From: Mycolicibacter engbaekii
GTDB lineage: Bacteria > Actinomycetota > Actinomycetes > Mycobacteriales > Mycobacteriaceae
NCBI RefSeq assembly: GCF_002101585.1
Contig: NZ_LQOT01000024.1
Location: forward strand, 124,001 to 188,000
Direction: 5' to 3'
DNA: 64,000 nt
Part shown: positions 8,817 to 16,610 of the stretch, in pieces
How positions within the stretch are numbered: the first letter of the stretch is position 1
Layout of the letters: the number at the start of each line of letters is the position of its first letter
The notes under the pieces: model-generated
What the model saw: the letters and a program-made list of their open reading frames with translations, nothing else
The model's database searches: none
Told to the model about the DNA's origin: nothing
Program-made: the position numbers and the translations under genes

Positions 8817-8906
8817 GCAGACGATGGTAACGGTTGTGCATAGGCTGCCGGGCCCTTGCGCGTGTCCGGCGCCGCGGCGGCGGGCGGCCACGATAGCCTC
8901 ACGGGC

Positions 8907-9347
8907 GTGAACGTTCCCCGCCGTTGCTGCCGGCCAGGGTGTCCGCACTATGCGGTGGCGACGCTGACGTTCGTCTACTCGGACTCCACCGCCGTGGTCG
9001 GCCCACTGGCGACTGCCGCCGAGCCGCATTCCTGGGACCTGTGCTTCAGTCACGCAGGCCGGATCACGGCGCCGCGGGGCTGGGAACTGGTCCGCCACCC
9101 CGGCCCCTGGGTCTCGCCCGAAGAGGACGACCTGATCGCGCTTGCCGAGGCGGTGCGCGAGCGCGAGTCCGGGCGCTCTGCCCCCGCGAGCGGCTGGTAC
9201 CCGCAGAGCAACCCGGGCGACTCCCCGACACGGGGAGCGTCCAACCCGGAGCCCGGGGGCGGCGTGCTGGCACCGCCGGGTCCGACCAGCAAGACCAACG
9301 GCCGTCGCCGCGGCCACCTGCGCGTGTTGCCAGACCCGTCGGACTGA
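8907..9347 (+). CDS. DUF3499 family protein (Rv3258c-like)
   Basis: The 146-residue product begins at GTG 8907 and opens with a cysteine cluster, RRCCRPGCPHYAVATLTF, followed by a fourth cysteine in the segment SWDLCFSHAGRITAP. This gives a zinc-ribbon-like layout typical of DUF3499. The C-terminal third is low-complexity, Pro/Gly/Ser-rich and ends in a basic GRRRGHLRVLPD. Nothing in the sequence shows an enzymatic activity. It sits immediately upstream of manB on the same strand, as in M. tuberculosis, so it may be part of that mannose-metabolism operon. Confidence 0.8.
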   Translation: MNVPRRCCRPGCPHYAVATLTFVYSDSTAVVGPLATAAEPHSWDLCFSHAGRITAPRGWELVRHPGPWVSPEEDDLIALAEAVRERESGRSAPASGWYPQSNPGDSPTRGASNPEPGGGVLAPPGPTSKTNGRRRGHLRVLPDPSD

Positions 9348-9405
9348 TCGAAGGTTCCGGGCTAGGCTTGAGTGTCAAGAGTCCACTTCGTCAGGAGCCC
9401 TGTCC

Positions 9406-10818
9406 ATGTCTCGGCCCGCTGCGGCTGTCCACCGTGTGATCAAGGCGTACGACGTACGTGGCCTGGTCGGTTCGGAGATCGATGAAACCCTCGTCACCGA
9501 GGTCGGGTCCTCTTTTGCCCGGCTGATGGCCGAGGAAGGCGCCCGGCAGGTGGTGATAGGCCACGACATGCGGGACAGTTCGCCGGTGTTGTCGGCGGCC
9601 TTCGCCGAGGGCGTGCTGGCCCGCGGCCTGGACGTGGTCCGCATCGGCCTGGCCTCCACCGACCAGCTCTACTTCGCCTCGGGGGCGCTGGACTGTCCGG
9701 GGGCGATGTTCACCGCCAGTCATAACCCCGCTGCCTACAACGGCATCAAGCTGTGCCGGGCGGGCGCCAAGCCGGTGGGCGCCGACACCGGTCTGGGCCG
9801 GATCCGCGACGAGCTGATCGCCGGTGTCGACACAGCCGGCGACGGCACCGTGCCGCGCGGCACCGTCACCGAACGCGACGTGCTGGCCGACTACGCGGCA
9901 TTCCTGCACTCCCTGGTCGACATCTCCGGTCTGCGTCCGCTCAAAGTGGCCGTCGACGCCGGCAACGGCATGGCCGGCCACACCGCGCCGGCGGTATTCG
10001 GATCGGTTGAGGCGATCACGCTGCTGCCGCTGTATTTCGAACTCGACGGCAACTTTCCCAACCACGAGGCCAATCCGCTGGACCCGGCCAACCTCACCGA
10101 TCTGCAGGCGTTCGTGCGTGAGAGCGGCGCTGATATCGGCCTGGCGTTCGACGGCGACGCCGACCGGTGTTTCGTGGTCGACGAGCGCGGCGAGCCGGTG
10201 TCGCCGTCAGCGGTGACCGGTCTGGTGGCCGCCCGCGAGCTGGCCCGCGAGCCCGGCGCCACGGTGATCCACAACCTGATCACCTCGCGTGCCGTGCCGG
10301 AACTGGTGGCCGAGCGCGGCGGCACGCCGCTGCGCTCGCGGGTCGGGCACTCCTTCATCAAGGCGCTGATGGCCGAGACCGGCGCCATCTTCGGCGGGGA
10401 GCACTCGGCGCACTATTACTTCCGGGACTTCTGGGGAGCGGACTCGGGCATGCTGGCCGCGCTGCACGTGCTGGCCGCACTCGGCGAACAGCAACGACCG
10501 CTGTCGGAGCTGACGGCCGACTACCAGCGTTATGCGGCCTCGGGAGAGATCAACTTCACCCTGACGGACGGAGTCGAGGCGTCCGTTCTGGTGGACGCCG
10601 TGGTCTCCTCGTTCGGTGACCAGGTGGCTGTCGACCACCTCGACGGGGTGACCGTCGATCTGGGTGCGGGCCGCTGGTTCAACGTGCGCAGCTCCAACAC
10701 CGAGCCGTTGTTGCGGCTCAACGTCGAGGCGCCGGATGCCGCCGCCGTGGACGCAGTGGCGGCCCAGGTCGCGGCGCAGATCGAGGCTGTTGCAGCCGCG
10801 GAGAAGTCGGGTCCGTGA
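9406..10818 (+). CDS. manB: Phosphomannomutase / phosphoglucomutase
   Basis: The enzyme interconverts mannose-6-phosphate and mannose-1-phosphate to feed GDP-mannose synthesis (Rv3257c, also called pmmA). All four alpha-D-phosphohexomutase signatures are present in order in this 470-residue protein: the phosphoserine loop TASHNPAAYNG with Ser105, the metal site FDGDADRCF, the sugar loop GGEHSAHYYF, and the phosphate-binding RSSNTEPLLRLNVE near the C-terminus. A CAGGAG Shine-Dalgarno sequence lies about 9 bases before the ATG. The TGA overlaps the GTG of the next gene. With tobH and manA it forms a three-gene mannose operon. Confidence 0.95.
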   Translation: MSRPAAAVHRVIKAYDVRGLVGSEIDETLVTEVGSSFARLMAEEGARQVVIGHDMRDSSPVLSAAFAEGVLARGLDVVRIGLASTDQLYFASGALDCPGAMFTASHNPAAYNGIKLCRAGAKPVGADTGLGRIRDELIAGVDTAGDGTVPRGTVTERDVLADYAAFLHSLVDISGLRPLKVAVDAGNGMAGHTAPAVFGSVEAITLLPLYFELDGNFPNHEANPLDPANLTDLQAFVRESGADIGLAFDGDADRCFVVDERGEPVSPSAVTGLVAARELAREPGATVIHNLITSRAVPELVAERGGTPLRSRVGHSFIKALMAETGAIFGGEHSAHYYFRDFWGADSGMLAALHVLAALGEQQRPLSELTADYQRYAASGEINFTLTDGVEASVLVDAVVSSFGDQVAVDHLDGVTVDLGAGRWFNVRSSNTEPLLRLNVEAPDAAAVDAVAAQVAAQIEAVAAAEKSGP

Positions 10819-11942
10819 CTGCTTTTCCCGGCTCTTTCTCCACCGTCGACCTCGATGACACCGAGGCCCTGTTGGCCGCTGACCGCGACGGTGCGCTCTG
10901 GGCCGCGTCGATGGCCGGGGCCCAGGTGCGGGCCACCGCCGCCGCGGCCGACGAGGGCGTTCTGGACGGGCTGCGCGAGCAGAGTCGCAGTTATCCGCCC
11001 CGCACGATTATCTGGCTGTCCACCCGCGGCACCGCCGCAACCGCCGGCAGTCTGCTGGCCGCAGTGCGCGGCGACTCGGCCCGCGCACCGCTGGTTCTGG
11101 CCGCCGAGACCCCGGTCTGGATCGGGTCGCTGGATGTGCTGGTGGTCGCCGGCGACGACCCGGGCGACCCGGCGCTGGTCGCCGCTGCCGCGGCCGGGGT
11201 GCGACGCGGGGTGCAGGTGGTGGTGGTCGCGCCCTACGAGGGACCGTTGCGCGACGCCACCGCGGGGCGCGTCGCGGTGCTGGAGCCACGGATCGCGGTG
11301 CCGGCGGAGTTCGGCCTCCCGCGCTACCTGGCCGCCGGGCTGGCGATCCTCGACGCCCTGGAGGGCCAGGGCGCCGGTACCGGGATCGACCTGGCCGCCC
11401 TGGCCGACGAACTCGACGCCGAGGCGCTGCGCAACAGTGCCGCGCGCGAGCTGTTCACCAACCCGGCCAAGATTCTGGCGGACCGCATCGTCGGCCGGGA
11501 TGTCGCGCTGGCCGGTGACTGCGCGGCAACCCTGGCGCTGGCCCGCCACGGCAGTGCCGCGATGCTGGGCATCGGCCGGAGCACGGTGGCCGCGGCCGGG
11601 CTGGCCGATGCCATGAACGCAGTGCGGGCCCGATCCGCCGCCGGCCACGGCGTCGCCGACATCTTTCACGACGAGCAGATCGACGGTCCGGCCGGCGACC
11701 GGCTGCGGGTGCTGGCCCTGACACTGGCCGCCGAGCGTACGGTGGTGGCTGCCCGGATCAACGGCATGCATGATGTCGATCTGGTGGCGGCCGAGGACGT
11801 ACCGCCGGCGCCGGGCGCCGTGGAGGAGGCGGCGGTCGGGCCGGGGGCCCTGCCTCACGGCGGGCGGGCCGAACAAGAGCTTGCGGTGTTGGCCGTGCGG
11901 TTGGAGATGGCGGCCGCCTACGTGCGACTTTTGCGGGGTTGA
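10815..11942 (+). CDS. TobH-like protein, SIS-domain phosphosugar isomerase homologue (Rv3256c-like)
   Basis: The 375-residue product sits between the phosphomannomutase and mannose-6-phosphate isomerase genes, overlapping the former by four bases. Its N-terminal half has alternating Val/Leu-rich strands and Ala-rich helices of an SIS-like sugar isomerase fold: IIWLSTRGTAATAGSLLAA, APLVLAAETPVWIG, LDVLVVAGDDPGDP and VQVVVVAPYEGP. The classical catalytic residues of bacterial PMI/PGI enzymes are not obvious, so activity is uncertain. Related genes are annotated TobH in actinobacteria. Position strongly implies a role in mannose or other phosphosugar metabolism, but this is inference from context. 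Confidence 0.78.
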   Translation: MTAFPGSFSTVDLDDTEALLAADRDGALWAASMAGAQVRATAAAADEGVLDGLREQSRSYPPRTIIWLSTRGTAATAGSLLAAVRGDSARAPLVLAAETPVWIGSLDVLVVAGDDPGDPALVAAAAAGVRRGVQVVVVAPYEGPLRDATAGRVAVLEPRIAVPAEFGLPRYLAAGLAILDALEGQGAGTGIDLAALADELDAEALRNSAARELFTNPAKILADRIVGRDVALAGDCAATLALARHGSAAMLGIGRSTVAAAGLADAMNAVRARSAAGHGVADIFHDEQIDGPAGDRLRVLALTLAAERTVVAARINGMHDVDLVAAEDVPPAPGAVEEAAVGPGALPHGGRAEQELAVLAVRLEMAAAYVRLLRG

Positions 11943-11950
11943 CGGGAACA

Positions 11951-13204
11951 GTGGAACAGCTACGCGGTGCGATACGGACCTACGCCTGGGGCTCGAGGAC
12001 CGCTATCGCCGAGTTCACCGGTCGGCCGGTTCCGGCGGCGCATCCCGAGGCCGAGCTGTGGCTGGGAGCGCACCCGGGGGATCCGGCCTGCCTGGAGACC
12101 GACACCGGCGAGGTGTCGCTGCTCAGCGTCTTGACCCGCGACCCGGAGGGGCAGCTGGGCCCGGTGGCCCAAGCCCGCTTCGGTGACCGGCTGCCGTTCC
12201 TGGTCAAGGTGCTGGCCGCCGACGAGCCCCTGTCCCTGCAGGCGCACCCCAGTGCCATGCAGGCGATCGAGGGTTACGAACGCGAGGAACGGCTGGGGGT
12301 GCCGGTCTCCTCGCCCATTCGCAACTACCGCGATACCAGCCACAAGCCGGAGCTGCTGGTGGCGCTGCAGCCGTTCGAGGCGCTCGCGGGGTTCCGGCCG
12401 GTGGCGCGCACCATCGAGTTGCTGCGGGCGCTGGCGGTGTCGGACCTGGACCCGTTCATCGACCTGCTCGGCGGCCCGCCCGGCAGCGCCCTCGCCGATG
12501 CGCAGTCCGATGCCGACGGGCTGCGGGCACTGTTCACCACGTGGATCACCGCGCCCCAGCCAGACCTGGACGTCCTGGTGCCGGCGGTGCTCGAAGGGGC
12601 GATCCAGTACCTCAGTTCCGACGCCGGCGAATTCTCCGCCGAGGCCAAGACGGTGCTCGAGCTCGGCGAACGGTATCCCGGGGATGCCGGGGTGCTGGCC
12701 TCGCTGCTGCTCAACCGGGTCAGCCTGGCGCCGGGAGAAGCAATCTTCGTCTCGGCCGGCAATCTGCACACCTACCTTCACGGGGTGGGCCTGGAGGTGA
12801 TGGCCAACTCCGACAACGTGTTGCGCGGCGGGCTGACCCCCAAGCACGTCGACGTTCCCGAATTGCTGCGGGTACTGGACTTCACCCCGACCACCGAGGA
12901 GGCGCTGCGGCCGGCCACCTACACCGATGGACTCGAGGTCGTCTACCAGACCCCCGCCGAGGAATTCGCGGTGTCTCGCCTGGCGCTCGACGGCCCGCAC
13001 CTGGGCCACGAGGTGGATGCGCCGGCGCGCCATGAGGGCCCCCAGATCCTGCTGTGCACCGAAGGCTCCATCACGGTGCACGCCAAATCGAAGACGTTGA
13101 CGCTGCGCCGGGGCGAGTCTGCCTGGGTGCCTTGCGATGACGGGCCGATCCGGCTGCTGGCCCAGCAGCCGGCGGCCCTGTTCCGGGCGACGATAGGCCT
13201 CTAG
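11951..13204 (+). CDS. manA: Mannose-6-phosphate isomerase, class I
   Basis: ManA interconverts fructose-6-phosphate and mannose-6-phosphate, the entry step of mannose metabolism. The 417-residue cupin protein has the type I PMI zinc-site residues in LGAHPGDPA, LKVLAADEPLSLQAHPS (Gln and His ligands) and YRDTSHKPELLVAL (Glu ligand); the later ISAGNLHTYLHG-like segment reads VSAGNLHTYLHGVGLEVM. The GTG at 11951 is chosen over the TTG at 11939, which overlaps the preceding stop, because it gives the family N-terminus VEQLRGAIRTYAWG. It ends two bases before the CDF transporter gene. Confidence 0.94.
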   Translation: MEQLRGAIRTYAWGSRTAIAEFTGRPVPAAHPEAELWLGAHPGDPACLETDTGEVSLLSVLTRDPEGQLGPVAQARFGDRLPFLVKVLAADEPLSLQAHPSAMQAIEGYEREERLGVPVSSPIRNYRDTSHKPELLVALQPFEALAGFRPVARTIELLRALAVSDLDPFIDLLGGPPGSALADAQSDADGLRALFTTWITAPQPDLDVLVPAVLEGAIQYLSSDAGEFSAEAKTVLELGERYPGDAGVLASLLLNRVSLAPGEAIFVSAGNLHTYLHGVGLEVMANSDNVLRGGLTPKHVDVPELLRVLDFTPTTEEALRPATYTDGLEVVYQTPAEEFAVSRLALDGPHLGHEVDAPARHEGPQILLCTEGSITVHAKSKTLTLRRGESAWVPCDDGPIRLLAQQPAALFRATIGL

Positions 13205-13205
13205 C

Positions 13206-14147
13206 GTGTCGTCGTCGGGCAGTACCAAGGCCATCGTCGCGGCCCTTGCCGCCAACGCCGGTATCGCGGTGGCGAAATTCACCGGGTACCTGATCACCGG
13301 TAGCGCCGCCATGCTCGCCGAGGCGGTGCACTCGGTGGCCGACACCTCCAATCAGGCGCTGCTGCTGTTGGGTCAGCGTGTCGCCACCAGGGCGCCGGAT
13401 GCGCTGCACCCGTTCGGGCATGGCCGCAGCCGGTACTTCTGGTCGTTCGTGGTTGCGCTGGTGCTGTTCAGCCTGGGCTCGATGTTCGCGCTGTTCGAGG
13501 GCTACGAGAAGCTGCGCCACCCGGTCGAGTTGAGTTCGCCGATGGTGGCCATCGTGATCCTGGTGGTCGCGATCGGCATGGAGACCTACAGCTTTCGCAC
13601 CGCTGTGGTCGAGTCGCGCCCGCTGAAGGGCCAGGGAAGTTGGTGGCGTTTCCTTCGCACCTCGCGCAATCCCGAGCTTCCGGTGGTGCTGTTGGAAGAC
13701 ACCGCCGCGCTGATCGGGCTGGTGCTCGCGCTGGCCGGCGTGGGACTGTCGGTGCTGACCGGAAACCCGGTGTGGGACAGCGTGGGCACCCTCGGGATCG
13801 GTGTGCTGCTCGGCGTGGTCGCCGTGTTCCTGATGGTCGAGATGCACAGTCTGCTGATCGGCGAGGGCGCCACCATCGCCGAGGACCGAGCCATTCGGGC
13901 GGCGCTGGAGAACACCGAGAACGTCACCCGTCTGATCCACATCCGCACCCAGTATCTGGGGCCGGAGGAGATGCTGGTGGGCGCCAAGATCGCGGTGGTT
14001 CCCCAACTCGACCTGGCGGGGGTGGCGGCCACCATCGACGCCGCCGAAGCCAACATCCGCGCGGCCGTCCCGGCGGCGCTGGTCATCTATCTCGAGCCCG
14101 ATCTGGACCGAACCCCTGTGCCAGACTCGGTGCAGCAGAAAGGTTGA
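13206..14147 (+). CDS. Cation diffusion facilitator (CDF) family metal transporter
   Basis: CDF proteins export divalent metals such as Zn2+, Mn2+ or Fe2+ in exchange for protons. This 313-residue protein shows the family layout: TM1-TM2 around residues 10-50, with the metal-site motif AEAVHSVADTSNQA (the usual HxxxD). Then follow HPFGHGRSRYFWSFVVAL, further membrane segments to about residue 220, and a soluble C-terminal domain (TRLIHIRTQYLGPEEMLVGA) ending QQKG. Which metal is moved cannot be told. The GTG start lies two bases after manA and the stop five bases before the Csb1-like gene, so the three could share a transcript. Confidence 0.93.
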   Translation: MSSSGSTKAIVAALAANAGIAVAKFTGYLITGSAAMLAEAVHSVADTSNQALLLLGQRVATRAPDALHPFGHGRSRYFWSFVVALVLFSLGSMFALFEGYEKLRHPVELSSPMVAIVILVVAIGMETYSFRTAVVESRPLKGQGSWWRFLRTSRNPELPVVLLEDTAALIGLVLALAGVGLSVLTGNPVWDSVGTLGIGVLLGVVAVFLMVEMHSLLIGEGATIAEDRAIRAALENTENVTRLIHIRTQYLGPEEMLVGAKIAVVPQLDLAGVAATIDAAEANIRAAVPAALVIYLEPDLDRTPVPDSVQQKG

Positions 14148-14152
14148 TCGCT

Positions 14153-15229
14153 GTGTCCACACTGTCCTACCAGCAGCTCACCGCCGCCTGCCAGGCCGGC
14201 GGGGGGAGCACCCTGAGCGTGTCCACCGAGCTGGCACCGGCCGGGGGCAGTCACACCGCGATCCGCCCGGCTCGCGGGTCGGGGCGCTCGGCGTCGGCCG
14301 TTCAGACCCGGTTGATCGACGGGTCGCCGACGGCGACGGTGCTCATCGACGACAACCACAGCCAGGTGCAGCGCGTCGAGGCCGCGATCCTGCAGGGCAT
14401 TCGCGACCAGCATCCGACATTGAGCCGGGTGCCGCGCACCCAGGTCAGCTACGAGGGCGGTCGGCTGGTATACACCGATCTCGAACTGCCGCAACGCATT
14501 TTCGACGGGCATTTTCTCGCCGGATCGATCGACGGCAAGCCTGCGATCACCCACCCCGCCTACCGGGCGGCCCGCGAGAGCACCCTCGACAATGCCCGTA
14601 CCCTGCTGCGGTTGAGTCCCGGGAGCCTGGCCTTCGGCGCGATCGACTCCGCTCTGGGCACCGGGCAGAGCCGGTTCCGCGGGGTGCTGTCCGGCGAGAT
14701 CATCGGAGTGCTCGTCGACGGGGCGCCGGCGGATTCCCGTGCCCTGGCCGACACCGGCGTGTGCTGCAGCCGGATCATCCGCACCCAGGTGCTCAGCTTC
14801 GCCGCACTGCGGCAACTGCGATTCGACTGCGGTCCGGCCGGGGACGAGGCGTGCCGTGTGCTGTTGGCCGCCTATGTGCTGGCCGGGCTGACACGCGCCA
14901 ACGCCGAACTGAGCATCCGGGCCAACTGCGATCTGGTGGAGGCCGGCCCCACCACGCTGCGACTCGACGCGCGCGACGGAGAGTTCGTCGAGTTGGATGC
15001 GCTGTCGATCGCCGAGGCCGACGTGCTGCTCGAGCGGGCTCTGCGCGAGGCGTATCGGGAAGCCGACATCACCTGGCACGGCCAGGTGCTGAGCGTCACC
15101 GGGGACGCGGCCGCCTACGCCGCCGCCCAGAGCGGCGGAGCGCCGCAGGACGACGCCGCGGTGCACGCGCCGCGCAGGTTCCGGTTACCGCACTTCATCG
15201 AAGCTCGGCGCGCCGGCGCAGCCCGATAG
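14153..15229 (+). CDS. Orphan Csb1 / Cas7-like RAMP protein (type I-G, formerly I-U, CRISPR family)
   Basis: The 358-residue product resembles Csb1 along its length. Matching segments are STELAPAGG (residues 24-32); LIDGSPTATVLIDDNHSQVQ with RVEAA (54-78), corresponding to the family's vLiDSvQSQaNRmEeA; RARESTLDN-like region 138-147; SLAFGAIDS (158-166), for lvFGmWDS; RFRGVLSGEIIGVLV (174-188), for KfaRalvSEIvG; and RTQVLSFAALRQLRF (210-224). In CRISPR systems Csb1 forms the crRNA backbone of Cascade. Several hallmark residues are changed (DS to DD, N to Q, W to I). No other cas gene or CRISPR array is seen in the window. GAAAGG ends nine bases before the GTG start. Its present role is unknown. 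Confidence 0.75.
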   Translation: MSTLSYQQLTAACQAGGGSTLSVSTELAPAGGSHTAIRPARGSGRSASAVQTRLIDGSPTATVLIDDNHSQVQRVEAAILQGIRDQHPTLSRVPRTQVSYEGGRLVYTDLELPQRIFDGHFLAGSIDGKPAITHPAYRAARESTLDNARTLLRLSPGSLAFGAIDSALGTGQSRFRGVLSGEIIGVLVDGAPADSRALADTGVCCSRIIRTQVLSFAALRQLRFDCGPAGDEACRVLLAAYVLAGLTRANAELSIRANCDLVEAGPTTLRLDARDGEFVELDALSIAEADVLLERALREAYREADITWHGQVLSVTGDAAAYAAAQSGGAPQDDAAVHAPRRFRLPHFIEARRAGAAR

Positions 15230-15272
15230 GGCGCGCGAGCCGGGCCGGGGCGCGGTCGCTACTGCCCGGTGC

Positions 15273-15668
15273 TCAGCCGGGCAGCTCGATGGCCACGAAA
15301 TTCACCGTCGCCGTGGCGGCAAGCTGGTCGTCGTTGCCCCGGTAGATATCGACCTGGACCACCACGGAACGCCGCCCCGTGCGCAGGATGGCCGCCACCG
15401 CGCGGGCGGGACCGATCGTGATCGGCCGCAGGTACCGGATGAACAGATCCGTCGTGGCAATTCCGTTGCCGAACTGCGTGCTGCGCGCGGCCAGCTGCCC
15501 GGCCGCCACATCGGCCATGGTCGCGATCAATCCGCCCTGCAGCCCGCCTGAGGTGTTGACCACGCGCTCGTCGACCGGCATCTGCAGAGTCAGGGTGCCG
15601 TCGGCCGACGGCACCTCGTGCAGACCGAGCTGATCGAACAACTCCCGGATCGATTGCGGTGCGGTCAC
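15273..15668 (-). CDS. PaaI-type hotdog thioesterase
   Basis: This 131-residue single hotdog domain carries the PaaI/YdiI-type signature VVNTSGGLQGGLIATMADVA (an N/HxxGGxxxxxxD-type motif with Asp and Gly-Gly) at about residues 36-55, followed by TTDLFIRYLRP and VVVQVDIYRGNDDQLAATAT. Such enzymes hydrolyse acyl-CoA thioesters; the acyl chain cannot be predicted. The GTG start overlaps the stop of the upstream alpha/beta hydrolase gene (GTGA), indicating coupled expression of two hydrolases. It converges on the Csb1-like gene. Confidence 0.85.
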   Translation of the reverse strand: MTAPQSIRELFDQLGLHEVPSADGTLTLQMPVDERVVNTSGGLQGGLIATMADVAAGQLAARSTQFGNGIATTDLFIRYLRPITIGPARAVAAILRTGRRSVVVQVDIYRGNDDQLAATATVNFVAIELPG

Positions 15669-16582
15669 GTCGGTTCGACCGCGGTGTCCCAGGCTTGCAG
15701 CAGGGTGCACAGGATCTCTTCGGCGCGGCCCAGTCCGGCCAGATGACTCTCCCCGGGGATCGGGTAGAGCCGCGCGTCGGGAAGCAGCGCCACTGCGTGT
15801 TTGCCGTGCGAGAACGGGACGATGTGGTCGGCGTCGCCGTGCCACCAGTGCACCGGCACGTGCACGTCGCTGAGGCGGAAGCCCCAGGGGCGGGCGAACA
15901 GGACGGCGTCGGCGATCGGGGCGGCGAGTTGCTTGCGGGAACCGTTGAGCAGGTCGTCGAGGAACATCGCCTTGAACTCCGGGCGGGACAGCATCTCGCG
16001 GTCGCCGTCGGGCGACAGCCGGGCGTAGAGCTCCAGCGCGGGAGAGGCGACCGGGCGGACCATGCGGATCAGGCTGGCGGCCAGCATGCTGATCGGCCGT
16101 CCGGCGCGGTCGAGTACCGGTTCGGCGAACCGGGCCAGCCGCATCAGGCCACTGTCGATGGCCTCCGGCCCCACCGCCGGGGCGACGCCGCCCAGAATGC
16201 CGGCGGCCACCACCCGGTTGGGCATGGCCGCCGCGCACGCCAGCGTGTAGGGGCCGCCGCCGGACAGGCCGATGACCGCCATCTTGTCGATCCCGAGGGT
16301 GTCGGCCACGGTCCGCAGATCGTCGGCGAACTCCGACACCGTCTCGTACTGGAAGGGGGTGGAGGAGCCGATGCCGGGCCGGTCCACTCCGATCAGGCGG
16401 ATGTTGGCTTCGGTGGCATACAGCCGTGCCTCGACGGGAATCTGCCGCCGGGCGCCGGGCGTGCCGTGGAGCCAGAACATTGCCCGGCCCTGCGGTGCGC
16501 CGAATTCGGCGAACCCGAGCTGTCGGTCCTCGCCGACGGCGATTTTGCCCTCCATCTGAGGACGGGCGATCTCATAAGCCAT
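15665..16582 (-). CDS. Alpha/beta-fold hydrolase
   Basis: The 305-residue protein has the full alpha/beta-hydrolase catalytic layout: oxyanion region MFWLHGTPGARRQ around residue 36, the nucleophile elbow GLSGGGP near 101-107, the acid in WWHGDADHIVPF near 246 and the base His in GESHLAG near 277. A PGIGSSTPF segment precedes the elbow. No signal peptide is seen, so it should act in the cytoplasm. The substrate is unknown. The ATG at 16582 gives the N-terminus MAYEIARPQMEG. GAGG directly abuts this ATG, which is unusually close for a Shine-Dalgarno sequence, so a leaderless or upstream start remains possible. Confidence 0.86.
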   Translation of the reverse strand: MAYEIARPQMEGKIAVGEDRQLGFAEFGAPQGRAMFWLHGTPGARRQIPVEARLYATEANIRLIGVDRPGIGSSTPFQYETVSEFADDLRTVADTLGIDKMAVIGLSGGGPYTLACAAAMPNRVVAAGILGGVAPAVGPEAIDSGLMRLARFAEPVLDRAGRPISMLAASLIRMVRPVASPALELYARLSPDGDREMLSRPEFKAMFLDDLLNGSRKQLAAPIADAVLFARPWGFRLSDVHVPVHWWHGDADHIVPFSHGKHAVALLPDARLYPIPGESHLAGLGRAEEILCTLLQAWDTAVEPT

Positions 16583-16610
16583 CCTCGGAGTCTGACACGC
16601 GCGTGCCTGC

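Noticed and set aside
13206..15668. CRISPR array or other cas genes near the Csb1-like gene
   Set aside because: I looked on both sides for direct repeats with spacers and for Cas3, Cas8, Cas5, Cas1, Cas2 or Cas4 motifs and found none.
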